In this document: piece after piece, positions 34,679-43,055 of the stretch
Layout of the letters: each line of letters opens with the position of its first letter
Position numbering within the stretch: position 1 is the first letter of the stretch
Assembly (NCBI GenBank): GCA_900545265.1
Contig: UQYI01000007.1
Location: forward strand, 1 to 64,000
Length of the DNA: 64,000 nucleotides
Reading direction: 5' to 3'
Source: an uncultured Eubacteriales bacterium
Lineage (GTDB): Bacteria > Bacillota > Clostridia > Christensenellales > CAG-138
Notes under the pieces: generated by a model
The model's database searches: none
Seen by the model: the letters and a program-made list of their open reading frames with translations, nothing else
Told to the model about the DNA's origin: nothing
Made by a program: the position numbers and the translations under genes

Positions 34679-35068
34679 ATGGCAAGTGCGTATTACAAAC
34701 CTTGCAAGGAATTAGACATTTGCAATGAGTTGATTGAAAAATATTGGGAATCAAAACAATATGACAAATGTTTTGAAGGACATTTGGTTTTGGCAGAGCA
34801 GGGGTATCCCCTGGCGGAATGTCAAATAGGTTATTTTTACTATGACGGACTTGGTGTAGAAAAAGACCTGAAAAAGGCATTGTATTGGACTCGCCGTGCC
34901 GCAGAGCATGGCGATAGAGATGGACAATGCAATTTGGCATGGTTTTATGAGGATGCAATCGGAGTGGAGCAAGATATCGAGCAGGCTAAGCATTGGTATC
35001 GACTTGCGGCACTGCAAGACCATGATCTGGCAATCGAAAAGTGCAAGGAGCTGGGAGTTGCATTGTAA
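34679..35068 (+). CDS. Sel1-repeat protein
   Basis: A 129-residue cytoplasmic protein with two Sel1/TPR-like repeats: AECQIGYFYYDGLGVEKDLKKA and GQCNLAWFYEDAIGVEQDIEQA (split here at 20 residues: the cores are GYFYYDGLGV and AWFYEDAIGV). Sel1 units form helical scaffolds for protein contacts. GGAGG lies 10 bases before the ATG. Codon use is AT-richer than in neighbouring genes, and the stretch 34566-35400 as a whole is AT-rich, hinting at acquisition. No partner gene is obvious. Confidence 0.75.
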   Translation: MASAYYKPCKELDICNELIEKYWESKQYDKCFEGHLVLAEQGYPLAECQIGYFYYDGLGVEKDLKKALYWTRRAAEHGDRDGQCNLAWFYEDAIGVEQDIEQAKHWYRLAALQDHDLAIEKCKELGVAL

Positions 35069-35395
35069 TTCCCCATTGCAGCATGATGGACAGTTCGCCA
35101 AATTCGTTTTTGTCGTTTCAGTTTTACGAAGCTGAGAAATCCCTTTAGGAACTTAAGGGCGCACTTCTATACTCCCTGTCGAGAGTAGTACGTCCTGCGG
35201 AGCTTCATTCTCTGTCAGCTGTCAGCAGATGAAAACTGCATGACTGAAAATGCTTCGTCATGACCTTCCGTCAAGGGAGCTACACTCCCTTGCGACGTTT
35301 GCGCGTCTATTTCTTGTGGACTTGCCGTTCGCCGCCAGCAAGTTTGAAGATGAGAAAGTTGGATAAATTTCAAATTTGTTACGGAGGAATATGCT
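35069..35395. other. AT-richer non-coding stretch with a hairpin
   Basis: About 327 bases with no gene. CAAGGGAG (35272-35279) and CTCCCTTG (35285-35292) form a hairpin without a T-tract. Base composition resembles the Sel1 gene rather than the rest of the window. It looks like a remnant or copy of a dispersed repeat, but no terminal repeats or transposase are visible. Confidence 0.35.
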
Positions 35396-35941
35396 GTGAA
35401 AAAGATCATATCCATAGTGCTTTTTCTTTTGCTTGCGCTGTCATTGACATGCTGCGGAAAACAAAATGAAGCGCCTGAAGATACCCAAGCACTCACTGCA
35501 TCAAAATGGTTTGACTCTCTTAATGGCGATGAAATGATCTGGGACGGCGTTCGGGAGATCCAGCTGGATGAGTTTCCCGGCGTCACGTTCCGTTGGCACC
35601 CTGAAAAGCTCGAAGCTGTCACTGACAGGGAAATCATTCCTCTCTACACCGGTATGCCTATCTGGAGCGTGTATTTTTGCGACCTGAACGGCGACGGCAG
35701 GCCGGAACTTTGTTCCACAACCAGCGTTGGTTCGGGAATCGTTGACAATCGTTTTATTATTTACGATTATGCCAACAGCACAAGCTATGAGAAATCCGAT
35801 CGCGGGCAATATGATTACACGCTCAATCTGCAAAACGGCAAGCTGATCGTAGAAAAGCGGGGTTATATGCAGGAGAAGCTGCTGGCTTCAGGAGAATTGG
35901 TATTTCGGGATGAATCCTATCAGATCGTTTGGGATAAATAA
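35396..35941 (+). CDS. Lipoprotein with an FG-GAP/VCBS-like motif
   Basis: A 181-residue lipoprotein starting at GTG 35396 (GGAGG upstream): MKKIISIVLFLLLALSLTCC, with lipobox LTCC. The mature part contains VYFCDLNGDGRPELCST, a D-x-N-x-D-G calcium-binding-like loop as in FG-GAP or VCBS units. Only one such loop is present, fewer than in propeller proteins, so it is probably a small stand-alone domain. Unknown function; no obvious operon partner. Confidence 0.7.
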   Translation: MKKIISIVLFLLLALSLTCCGKQNEAPEDTQALTASKWFDSLNGDEMIWDGVREIQLDEFPGVTFRWHPEKLEAVTDREIIPLYTGMPIWSVYFCDLNGDGRPELCSTTSVGSGIVDNRFIIYDYANSTSYEKSDRGQYDYTLNLQNGKLIVEKRGYMQEKLLASGELVFRDESYQIVWDK

Positions 35942-36006
35942 AAATACGGCCGGATAGCCGCAGTCCCCCTGCTTTACCGGGGCGGAGGCTGCGGCTATGG
36001 GTATTT
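35942..36006 (+). other. Long stem-loop after the lipoprotein gene
   Basis: ATAGCCGCAG (35954-35963) pairs with CTGCGGCTAT (35989-35998). The ends AAATAC (35942-35947) and GTATTT (36001-36006) can extend the stem and CCCC/GGGG can pair inside it. No long T-run follows, so it may slow or protect rather than terminate. Confidence 0.55.
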
Positions 36007-36035
36007 GCCGCCCTGCTCCCTGTGCTGCTTAAACC

Positions 36036-36069
36036 AAAAGACGCGGCTGTGAAAGCCACGTCTTTTATT
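36036..36069. terminator. Bidirectional terminator before the PAP2-family gene
   Basis: AAAAGACG-c-GGCT (36036-36048) pairs with AGCC-a-CGTCTTTT (36054-36066). It serves the convergent lipoprotein (+) and PAP2 (-) genes. Confidence 0.85.
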
Positions 36070-36096
36070 TGCCTGTATGCACATCCATGTGCACTT

Positions 36097-36816
36097 TTAT
36101 GCCGCCTGTTTTTTCAGGAACGGAGCTTCCAGCCGCTCTATAAGCCCACCCAACCTACATTTGTTGGCCAGGAACAGTCCCAATTCTGCAGCCAGTATCC
36201 CGGCGGGTACATCCACCAGCACATGCTGCTTCACCAGCAAGGTAGAGGCAAACACCAGCAGAGTCATCAGCGCCGTCAGCGGCAGATACCACCGGGGCAC
36301 GCCCTTAAAACGCAGCGCATTGCGGAAGCACAGCCAGCTTTCCAGGCAGTGGATGGAAGGGAGCAGATTTTTTGGCGCATCGCTTTTGTAAATGCAGCGG
36401 GTAAGAAAAGCCGCAAAGGAATCCCCCTGAGGCACAGGCCGTGTCATGATTGTAGGCAGAAGAATAAAAAACAGGCAGCAGATCCCTTTGCTTATCCATT
36501 CTCCCGCCAGCCGCCGGTTCATAAAAGACCGCTCCTGACGGGCCAGCAGCATCCAGCCCATGGCCCACTGAAAGTATGCCAACACATAAATATAGATAAA
36601 TTCCTGACAAAAGGGAATGCTTTCGTCTATCGGCAGCCCCATATATACCGGTTGGATCCCCGTAGGGATGAGCTTTGGCACATAATAAGCAAGGCCGTTT
36701 ACCGCCACAGTCAGCAGCACCGGCAGCACGGCATACCGGGGTACATGCTTCCACAGAAACCACAGGCAAAATCCCAGCCCGAGAACCAGCAATATCCATA
36801 AAATGATCCAGTACAT
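36097..36816 (-). CDS. PAP2-superfamily membrane protein
   Basis: A 239-residue protein with about six membrane segments. LLPSIHCLES (motif 2-like, with His) and KQHVLVDVPAGI (motif 3: H-x3-D) match the PAP2 branch near inositol-phosphorylceramide-synthase-like proteins. It probably acts on a lipid phosphate at the membrane. It is encoded 15 bases after yjdF and so lies under the same leader. GGAG is 8 bases before the ATG. Confidence 0.8.
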   Translation of the reverse strand: MYWIILWILLVLGLGFCLWFLWKHVPRYAVLPVLLTVAVNGLAYYVPKLIPTGIQPVYMGLPIDESIPFCQEFIYIYVLAYFQWAMGWMLLARQERSFMNRRLAGEWISKGICCLFFILLPTIMTRPVPQGDSFAAFLTRCIYKSDAPKNLLPSIHCLESWLCFRNALRFKGVPRWYLPLTALMTLLVFASTLLVKQHVLVDVPAGILAAELGLFLANKCRLGGLIERLEAPFLKKQAA

Positions 36817-36831
36817 TGTTTTCTGCTCCGG

Positions 36832-37266
36832 TCAGCGGCCCCGGTGCTTTTCCTTTCTTTTTTGCTGCGCCATGGCAAAACGCCGGGCGGCCTCCACCTC
36901 CCGCTCTGCTTTGGTATGCGCCTTCTTTTCCTGTTTGTGCAGCTCCCGCTGGGCCTGCAAAGCCTGCTGGGCGCGGGTGCCTATCCCCGCCTGTGCCGTT
37001 TGCCGCCGGGCTTCCCGCTGCCGCCGCTTATGATTTTTCTCTCCCGCAGCAGGCTTTTCTCCCTTTATGGGTGCACTAAATAACAGTTGCCCGTATTGCT
37101 GCTGCACATATGCCAGCACCTGAGCATCCGTAGGTTCCGGGCCAAAGGTGATCTTGCACACCCGCAGCCGCCCTGCTTCCCGCTTTTCAAAGAGCCCTAC
37201 ATAAAAAGGCTCCTCAAAAAACACCTGTAAACTCCCGGATACCTGCTCCGGGGTCTGTGAAGCCAT
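36832..37266 (-). CDS. yjdF: YjdF family protein (DUF2992)
   Basis: A 144-residue protein. Its start QVFFEEPFYVGLFEKREAGRL and following RVCKITFGPEPTDAQVLAYV (both of about 20 residues) match YjdF. The second half is a charged helix rich in Lys, Arg, Glu and Gln (RRQREARRQTAQAGIGTRAQ). Bacillus subtilis yjdF is controlled by a riboswitch that responds to azaaromatic compounds; the protein's own role is not established. The ATG at 37266 with AGGAGGG upstream is chosen over the open frame to 37317. The upstream leader can fold so as to hide this ribosome site. Confidence 0.9.
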   Translation of the reverse strand: MASQTPEQVSGSLQVFFEEPFYVGLFEKREAGRLRVCKITFGPEPTDAQVLAYVQQQYGQLLFSAPIKGEKPAAGEKNHKRRQREARRQTAQAGIGTRAQQALQAQRELHKQEKKAHTKAEREVEAARRFAMAQQKRKEKHRGR

Positions 37267-37276
37267 ATACACTTTC

Positions 37277-37390
37277 CCTCCTTTTTCAAGTATGCCGCAC
37301 AGGGAAGGGACAACCAAAGGAGGCAGGTTACTGACGGGGGACTCCCCCGCTCCCGGACTACCTACCGGGACGTGTTTTTATCCCTGTTGT
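37277..37390 (-). promoter_or_regulatory. Candidate yjdF-type riboswitch leader
   Basis: Minus-strand leader from about 37390 to the ribosome site. ACAGGGA (37387-37381) pairs with TCCCTGT (37305-37299) as a closing stem. Inside are CCCGG-taggtagt-CCGGG and CGGGGG-agt-CCCCCG hairpins. CCTCCTTT (37323-37316) is exactly complementary to the ribosome site AAAGGAGG (37284-37277), so translation could be switched. The location before yjdF fits the known yjdF RNA class; the exact consensus match was not computed. Confidence 0.7.
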
Positions 37391-37396
37391 ATGGCG

Positions 37397-37425
37397 AGTA
37401 TAGCAGATGCAGCGATATTCTTCAA
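37397..37425 (-). promoter_or_regulatory. Promoter of the yjdF-PAP2 operon
   Basis: Minus-strand TTGAAG (37425-37420), 17-base spacer, TATACT (37402-37397). The transcript should begin near 37390, giving a leader of about 124 bases. Confidence 0.75.
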
Positions 37426-37472
37426 TTCCTGTGCCAAAAGGTTGCTGAAATCTCACAATTCCCCGGCCAAAC

Positions 37473-37506
37473 ATAAAAAGCCATGCCTGCCGAAGCAGAC
37501 ACGGCT
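37473..37506 (-). terminator. Terminator of the DarA-type gene
   Basis: Minus strand: AGCC-TG-CTGC pairs with GCAG-CA-GGCT around a TTCG loop, followed by TTTTT. It lies just after the stop at 37529. Confidence 0.75.
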
Positions 37507-37528
37507 CTGTTGCGTGCATATATGCGTT

Positions 37529-37855
37529 TTACATTTTTTCGAACTGCTCCACGTTGGAAATAAAGACCGTGGCGCCCCCAACTTCTACCTCTGCCGTATA
37601 AAAAGCGTTGTACAGGCTGTATTCGTTATAGATGGCCGCTGGTACCTTGGCCTTGCGCCGGGCACAATGCTCCCGGATCAGCTGCACGGCATGCTCCACC
37701 TTTTCATCTTCTGTGCCCATAAGCAGGGTGATGTTGCCGGAGCGGAGAAAGCCGCCGGTAGTGGAGATCTTGGTGAACATATAGCCTGCTTCCGTCAAAG
37801 CCCGGCACACGTCCGCTCCGTCGTCCTTATTGACGATGGCTGTGATCATTTTCAT
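37529..37855 (-). CDS. darA: Cyclic di-AMP receptor, PII-like (DarA/PstA/YaaQ)
   Basis: A 108-residue PII-like protein. MKMITAIVNKDDGADVCRAL opens the fold, and the family ligand loop KISTTGGFLRSGNITLLMG (about residues 28-46) is well kept, including the TGGFLR-G-N residues that contact c-di-AMP. The protein is a trimeric sensor in Bacillota that links c-di-AMP to metabolism or potassium. Start ATG 37855 with AAAGGAGG upstream; single gene with its own promoter (37879-37907). Confidence 0.92.
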   Translation of the reverse strand: MKMITAIVNKDDGADVCRALTEAGYMFTKISTTGGFLRSGNITLLMGTEDEKVEHAVQLIREHCARRKAKVPAAIYNEYSLYNAFYTAEVEVGGATVFISNVEQFEKM

Positions 37856-37878
37856 GGCGTACACCTCCTTTTTTGTAT

Positions 37879-37907
37879 AGTATATCACGTTCCTGCCAAA
37901 AGAACAA
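37879..37907 (-). promoter_or_regulatory. Promoter of darA
   Basis: Minus-strand TTGTTC (37907-37902), 17-base spacer, TATACT (37884-37879), 23 bases before the ATG. Confidence 0.6.
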
Positions 37908-37998
37908 CCATTTCCGCGGGAGATGCCGCCATACTTTTGCATTGCAATACGTTTCATTTTGTGATACGCTCACAGGTAAAAAGCAAGGAGGCGTTCTC

Positions 37999-38829
37999 AT
38001 GGCTCTTCCTCTGGAGCGGGAAGCTTATACAGAACCCCGCTGCCCCCTTTCCCCGCCGGCCCGGGCTGGCAGCCAGGGCCATTCCATCCCCCGGAACAGA
38101 GTATTGGAAAAACTGGATCAGTATCTGGCCCGCAGGGATTACCCGGGCGCAGAGCGACACCTTGTCTACTGGCTGGAGGAAGCCCGCCAGAACGGCGATG
38201 AAGAAGGGGCTTTTCTGGTACTCAACGAGCTTATGGGCCTCTACCGCAAGCTGAACCGAGAGGAAGAAGCCATTGCCTGTGCCCAGGAAGCGCTGGCCCT
38301 CTCTCATTCTCTGGATCTGGATAAAGGACCTTCCGGGGCTACCTGCCTGGTCAATGCAGCCACGGTACTGGAAGCTTTCGGTCGGTATGATGCGGCTCTT
38401 TCCCATTTTGAAGCCGCGCAGGAACTGTATGAGGCTCTGCTGCCGGCGAATGATCCCCGGCTGGGCGGATTATATAACAACATGGGCCTGTGCCTGAGTG
38501 CGCTGGGCCGGTACGAAGAAGCCCTCTGTCTTTATCGCCGGGCCATGGCCATCATGGAGACTGCGCCCTATGGCCCCTGGGAACAGGCCGTCACCTGCCT
38601 GAACATGGCCAACACGCTGGAAAAGCAAAAGGGTCTGGAAGCGGGAGCGGAAGAGATCGAAGCCCTTATGGAGGAAGCCTGGACCAGACTGGACCTGCCC
38701 TCCCCCGTCCGGGACGGCTATTACGCTTTCGTGTGTGAAAAGTGTGCCCCTACCTTCTCGTACTACGGGTATTTTGCCTATACCGGGGAACTGAAAAAGC
38801 GTTCCGAGGAGCTGTATGCAGGGGCTTGA
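37999..38829 (+). CDS. Tetratricopeptide-repeat protein
   Basis: A 276-residue cytoplasmic protein made mostly of TPR units, for example GAFLVLNELMGLYRKLNREE, GLYNNMGLCLSALGRYEEAL and the preceding NAATVLEAFGRYDAALSHFE (each a 20-residue core). AGGAGG lies before the ATG at 37999. Its 3' end overlaps the DUF4037 gene by 14 bases. TPR plus DUF4037 pairs recur in gut Clostridia; the TPR protein probably binds its partner. Function unknown. Confidence 0.85.
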   Translation: MALPLEREAYTEPRCPLSPPARAGSQGHSIPRNRVLEKLDQYLARRDYPGAERHLVYWLEEARQNGDEEGAFLVLNELMGLYRKLNREEEAIACAQEALALSHSLDLDKGPSGATCLVNAATVLEAFGRYDAALSHFEAAQELYEALLPANDPRLGGLYNNMGLCLSALGRYEEALCLYRRAMAIMETAPYGPWEQAVTCLNMANTLEKQKGLEAGAEEIEALMEEAWTRLDLPSPVRDGYYAFVCEKCAPTFSYYGYFAYTGELKKRSEELYAGA

Positions 38830-39757
38830 ACTTTGCCGGGCCTATTTTGAAACCTGGGGCCGCCCCATGCTGGAAAAGGAATTTCCCGAACTGCTGCCGC
38901 TTGTGGCCGCCGGGCTTATGGGCAGCGGATCCGAGTGTTTGGGCTACGATGATGAGATCTCCCGGGATCACGATTTTGAACCCGGTTTCTGCCTGCTCCT
39001 GCCCGAAGAAGCAGCCGTAGACAGGCGAACGGCCTTTCTGCTGGAGCGGGCGTATGCAAAGCTGCCCAAAACATTCATGGGCTTTACCCGCAGCGCGCTG
39101 TCCCCGGCAGGCGGCCCCCGTCACGGCGTATGGCGTACGGCAGAATTTTTTACAGAAAAGCTGGGCGCTCCCGATGGATGCCTGACGCTGCAGCAGTGGC
39201 TGACCCTATCCCCGCAGACGCTTCTGGAAGCTTCCGGCGGTACAGTCTTTTATGACGGATTGGGAGAAGTCACAGCCATCCGGCAGCGCATCTCCCGTTT
39301 TCCGGAGGCTGTCCGCAGAAAGCGCCTGGCAGGGCAGCTGCTTCTCATGCATCAGGCCGGGCCCTACAACTACCCCCGTTGCCTGGCCCGCAGGGATCCT
39401 GCGGCGGCTCAGCTGGCGCTGGGAGAATATGTCCGCCACGCTCTCAGCACTGCTTTTCTGCTGGAGAACGTATATGAGCCCTATTACAAGTGGGTCTTCC
39501 GGGGTCTGCGCGCTCTGCCGGTCATGAAGGATATGGCCCCGCTGCTGGAGTACCTGCTGACCGCAGACAATGAAGGCGACCGTCCCGAGATCAAGGCCGG
39601 GCTCATGGAAGATATAGGGGATATGTGCATTGAGAGCCTTCGGGCACAGGGGCTGAGCGCCATGGAGTGCCGGGATCTGAGCCGCCATGCCTGTTCCGTC
39701 AACGACCGTATCCGGGAGGACGAAGTGCGTCTGCTGCACATTCTCTGCACCGTGTAA
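38816..39757 (+). CDS. DUF4037 family protein (nucleotidyltransferase-like)
   Basis: A 313-residue protein. AAGLMGSGSECLGYDDEIS followed by RDHDFEPG (about residues 31-60) resembles the G-S/G-S...D-x-D active site of nucleotidyltransferases, which DUF4037 proteins are thought to share. The rest is helical with a conserved AGPYNYPRCLARRD stretch. It starts inside the end of the TPR gene and is followed 19 bases later by nrdG. Activity has not been shown for the family as far as I know. Confidence 0.8.
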   Translation: MQGLELCRAYFETWGRPMLEKEFPELLPLVAAGLMGSGSECLGYDDEISRDHDFEPGFCLLLPEEAAVDRRTAFLLERAYAKLPKTFMGFTRSALSPAGGPRHGVWRTAEFFTEKLGAPDGCLTLQQWLTLSPQTLLEASGGTVFYDGLGEVTAIRQRISRFPEAVRRKRLAGQLLLMHQAGPYNYPRCLARRDPAAAQLALGEYVRHALSTAFLLENVYEPYYKWVFRGLRALPVMKDMAPLLEYLLTADNEGDRPEIKAGLMEDIGDMCIESLRAQGLSAMECRDLSRHACSVNDRIREDEVRLLHILCTV

Positions 39758-39776
39758 AACAAGGAGAACTGCCATT

Positions 39777-40466
39777 ATGATGATTCATGGGCTGCAAAAA
39801 ATGACCCTGCTGGACTTTCCCGGCCGGGTGGCCTGTACGATTTTCCTGGGAGGCTGCGACTTCCGCTGCCCTTACTGCCATAATGCTGAACTGCTGGACG
39901 GCACCTGGCCCCCGGAAATGGAAGAGGAAACGCTGCTCCGCTTTCTGCAAAAGCGCCGGGGTCTGCTGGATGGCGTGGCTGTCACCGGCGGGGAACCCCT
40001 GCTGCGGGACATTGGGCCCCTGCTGGAGAAGATCAAGGCCATGGGCTTCGCCGTGAAGCTGGATACCAACGGGACCCATCCGGATCGGCTGGCAGACCTT
40101 ATCCGGCGCAGGCTGGTGGATTATGTGGCCATGGATATAAAAAACAGTCCGGAAAAGTATGCTCTGACCGTAGGCCTTTCCGCCGTGGATCTGACCCCCA
40201 TAAGAAAGAGCGTCTCCCTGCTGCTGGAAGGGCAGACGGAGTATGAGTTCCGCACCACCGTCTGCGCCCAGTTGCATAAGGATACAGACCTGCGCGCCAT
40301 CGGCCAATGGATCCAGGGGGCCTCCAGATACTTTATTCAGCCCTTTGCCCCCCGGGACAGCGTCCCCTGCCAAAGCCTTACTGCGCCTGGAAAAGAGGCT
40401 CTGGAAGCCTTTGTGCGGGCAGTGGCTCCATATGTGGGGTCCGTGACCCTCCGGGGAGCCGATTAG
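39777..40466 (+). CDS. nrdG: Anaerobic ribonucleotide reductase activating protein (radical SAM)
   Basis: A 229-residue radical SAM enzyme. FLGGCDFRCPYCHNAELL holds the C-x3-C-x2-C cluster motif (about residues 27-34), and VAVTGGEPLL is the SAM-binding GGE motif. It reductively cleaves SAM to place the glycyl radical on NrdD. AAGGAG is 9-10 bases before ATG 39777. The gene precedes nrdD by 174 bases and lies upstream of the NrdR boxes, so it is probably read from the TPR-DUF4037 operon instead. Confidence 0.9.
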   Translation: MMIHGLQKMTLLDFPGRVACTIFLGGCDFRCPYCHNAELLDGTWPPEMEEETLLRFLQKRRGLLDGVAVTGGEPLLRDIGPLLEKIKAMGFAVKLDTNGTHPDRLADLIRRRLVDYVAMDIKNSPEKYALTVGLSAVDLTPIRKSVSLLLEGQTEYEFRTTVCAQLHKDTDLRAIGQWIQGASRYFIQPFAPRDSVPCQSLTAPGKEALEAFVRAVAPYVGSVTLRGAD

Positions 40467-40497
40467 GAGCGTATATTGGGTATGCAAAGCGCATAAA

Positions 40498-40567
40498 TAA
40501 CTATATGTTGTGGTTTTATGAATTTCGTCCACCATATATTGACTTTCTCCGCATTGTATGGTATCTT
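40498..40567 (+). promoter_or_regulatory. Promoter of nrdD with two NrdR boxes
   Basis: Box 1 at 40498-40513 (core CTATATGTTGTG) and box 2 at 40529-40544 (core CACCATATATTG) each match about 12 of 16 positions of the NrdR consensus ACACWATATATWGTGT. They start exactly 31 bp apart, the usual three-turn spacing. The promoter is TTGACT (40539-40544), 17 bases, TATCTT (40562-40567), so box 2 covers the -35. NrdR with dATP/ATP should repress nrdD here. Confidence 0.8.
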
Positions 40568-40640
40568 CGTACTGCTTCGATTTTGCATACGTCCGGGCCC
40601 CGGGCCCGCGATAATACCATCAAACAGCGGGGGATTTTTT

Positions 40641-43040
40641 ATGTATCGAGTCATTAAACGGGACGGTCAACTGGTAGAGTTCAACATTGCCAAGATAAGT
40701 GCTGCCATCGGCAAGGCATTTGATGCCCTGCACAAGCAGTCCCATCCCAGTGTGCTGGATCTGCTTGCTCTGCATGTAACGGCAGATTTTGAAAAGAAGA
40801 TCAAAAACGACTGCATCGCCGTAGAGGATATCCAGGACAGTGTGGAAAAAGTCCTCTCCGAGTCCGGCTATGCGGATGTGGCCAAGGCCTACATTCTCTA
40901 CCGCAAACAGCGGGAAAAGATCCGCAACGTCAACTCCACTCTGCTCAACTACAAGGATCTGGTAGACAATTACCTGCAGATCAACGACTGGCGGGTAAAG
41001 GAGAATTCCACCGTCACCTATTCCGTAGGCGGGCTGATCCTCTCCAACTCCGGCGCCATCACCGCCAACTACTGGCTTTCCGAGATCTACGACAGCGAGG
41101 TGGCCGAAGCCCATCGTTCCGCCGCCATGCATCTCCATGATCTGAGCATGCTCACCGGCTATTGCGCCGGCTGGAGTCTTAAGCAGCTGATCCAGGAAGG
41201 GCTTGGGGGCATCCCCGGCAAGATCACCTCTACGCCCGCCGGGCATCTGTCTACCCTGTGCAACCAGATGGTCAATTTTCTGGGCATCATGCAGAATGAA
41301 TGGGCGGGGGCTCAGGCTTTCTCCTCCTTCGATACCTATCTGGCGCCCTTTGTAAAGGTGGACGGTCTTTCCCAGAAGGAAGTCAAGCAATGCGTCCAGA
41401 GCTTCATCTTCGGGGTAAATACTCCCAGCCGCTGGGGCACGCAGGCGCCCTTCTCCAACATCACCCTGGACTGGACCGTACCCAAGGATCTGGAAAATCT
41501 GCCTGCCATCGTCGGCGGCAAGGAAATGCCCTTTACCTATGGGGACTGCAAAAAGGAAATGGACATGGTCAACAAGGCCTTCATCGACGTTATGATCGAA
41601 GGAGATGCCAACGGCCGGGGTTTCCAGTATCCCATCCCCACCTATTCCATTACCCGGGACTTTGACTGGAGCGAAAACGAAAACAACCGGCTTCTCTTTG
41701 AGATGACCGCCAAATACGGCACGCCTTACTTCTCCAACTACATCAACTCCGACATGGAGCCCAGCGATGTACGCTCCATGTGCTGCAGGCTCCGGCTGGA
41801 TCTGCGGGAGCTGCGCAAAAAGTCCGGCGGTTTCTTCGGCTCCGGGGAAAGCACCGGTTCTATCGGCGTGGTGACCATCAACATGCCCCGGATCGCTTAT
41901 CTTTCTCAGGACGAGAAAGAATTCTATGAGCGGCTGGACAAGATGATGGACATTGCCGCCAGAAGCCTGAAGACCAAGCGCACCGTTATCACCAAGCTTC
42001 TGGATGCGGGTCTGTATCCTTACACCAAGCGATATCTGGGCACCTTCAACAACCACTTTTCCACCATTGGCCTGGTGGGTATGAACGAAGCCTGCCTCAA
42101 CGCCCGGTGGATCCGGCAGGACCTGACCCATGGTCAGGCCCAGCAGTTCACCAAGGATGTGCTCAACCACATGCGGGAACGGCTCAGCGATTATCAGGAG
42201 CAGTACGGCGACCTTTACAATCTGGAGGCTACCCCCGCTGAATCCACTTCCTACCGCTTTGCCAAGCATGATAAGGAGTTGTACCCTGGCATCCTTACCG
42301 CCAACGAAAATGGCACGCCTTACTACACCAACTCCTCTCACCTGCCCGTAGGCTATACGGAGGATGTGTTCTCCGCCCTGGATATTCAGGACGATCTGCA
42401 GACTTTGTATACCTCCGGTACGGTGTTCCATGCTTTCCTGGGCGAAAAGCTCCCGGACTGGAAGGCTGCCGCCACGCTGGTGCGTAAGATCGCCGAAAAT
42501 TACAAGCTGCCCTATTACACCCTTTCCCCCACCTACTCCATCTGCCAGGATCACGGGTATCTCTCCGGGGAGCATTATTCCTGCCCCCATTGCGGCAAAA
42601 AGACCGAGGTTTACAGCCGCATCACCGGTTATTACCGGCCCGTACAGAACTGGAATGACGGCAAGGCCCAGGAGTTTAAGGACAGGAAGGTCTATGATGT
42701 GGGGCACAGCGTTCTCCGGCACAACGGCCCCATAGAGGCCCCCGCCGCTCCCGCTGTCCCGGCAAAGCCTCTGGAGGAGGTTTTGGAAGAAGAACAAGTG
42801 CCCGTCAACAGCACCGTATTTCTTTTCGTGACCCCCACCTGCCCCAACTGTAAGCTGGCCAAAGCCCTGCTGGATAAGGCCGGAGTGCAGTACGGCGTAT
42901 ACATTGCCGAGGAGCACCCGGAACTGGTGGAAGAGTTCGGCATTAAGCAGGCCCCTACGCTGGTCATCCGGGAAGGGGAAGAGCTGCGCAAATATAAGGG
43001 CGTTTCCTCCATCAAGGGGCACCTGATGGGTAAGGAATAA
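40641..43040 (+). CDS. nrdD: Anaerobic (class III) ribonucleoside-triphosphate reductase with C-terminal glutaredoxin-like domain
   Basis: A 799-residue enzyme that reduces NTPs to dNTPs. The N-terminal ATP-cone begins MYRVIKRDGQLVEFN; the (beta/alpha)10 barrel follows; near the end is SICQDHGYLSGEHYSCPHCG with the zinc cysteines and then RITGYYRPVQNWNDGK, the glycyl radical loop with Gly at about residue 663. After a Pro/Ala/Glu linker a thioredoxin/glutaredoxin-like domain (about 720-799) has FVTPTCPNCKLAKALL. That appended CPNC domain is the notable feature and points to thiol-based reduction. ATG 40641 with GGGGGAT upstream. Confidence 0.94.
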   Translation: MYRVIKRDGQLVEFNIAKISAAIGKAFDALHKQSHPSVLDLLALHVTADFEKKIKNDCIAVEDIQDSVEKVLSESGYADVAKAYILYRKQREKIRNVNSTLLNYKDLVDNYLQINDWRVKENSTVTYSVGGLILSNSGAITANYWLSEIYDSEVAEAHRSAAMHLHDLSMLTGYCAGWSLKQLIQEGLGGIPGKITSTPAGHLSTLCNQMVNFLGIMQNEWAGAQAFSSFDTYLAPFVKVDGLSQKEVKQCVQSFIFGVNTPSRWGTQAPFSNITLDWTVPKDLENLPAIVGGKEMPFTYGDCKKEMDMVNKAFIDVMIEGDANGRGFQYPIPTYSITRDFDWSENENNRLLFEMTAKYGTPYFSNYINSDMEPSDVRSMCCRLRLDLRELRKKSGGFFGSGESTGSIGVVTINMPRIAYLSQDEKEFYERLDKMMDIAARSLKTKRTVITKLLDAGLYPYTKRYLGTFNNHFSTIGLVGMNEACLNARWIRQDLTHGQAQQFTKDVLNHMRERLSDYQEQYGDLYNLEATPAESTSYRFAKHDKELYPGILTANENGTPYYTNSSHLPVGYTEDVFSALDIQDDLQTLYTSGTVFHAFLGEKLPDWKAAATLVRKIAENYKLPYYTLSPTYSICQDHGYLSGEHYSCPHCGKKTEVYSRITGYYRPVQNWNDGKAQEFKDRKVYDVGHSVLRHNGPIEAPAAPAVPAKPLEEVLEEEQVPVNSTVFLFVTPTCPNCKLAKALLDKAGVQYGVYIAEEHPELVEEFGIKQAPTLVIREGEELRKYKGVSSIKGHLMGKE

Positions 43041-43055
43041 CATAAAAAAGATTGC

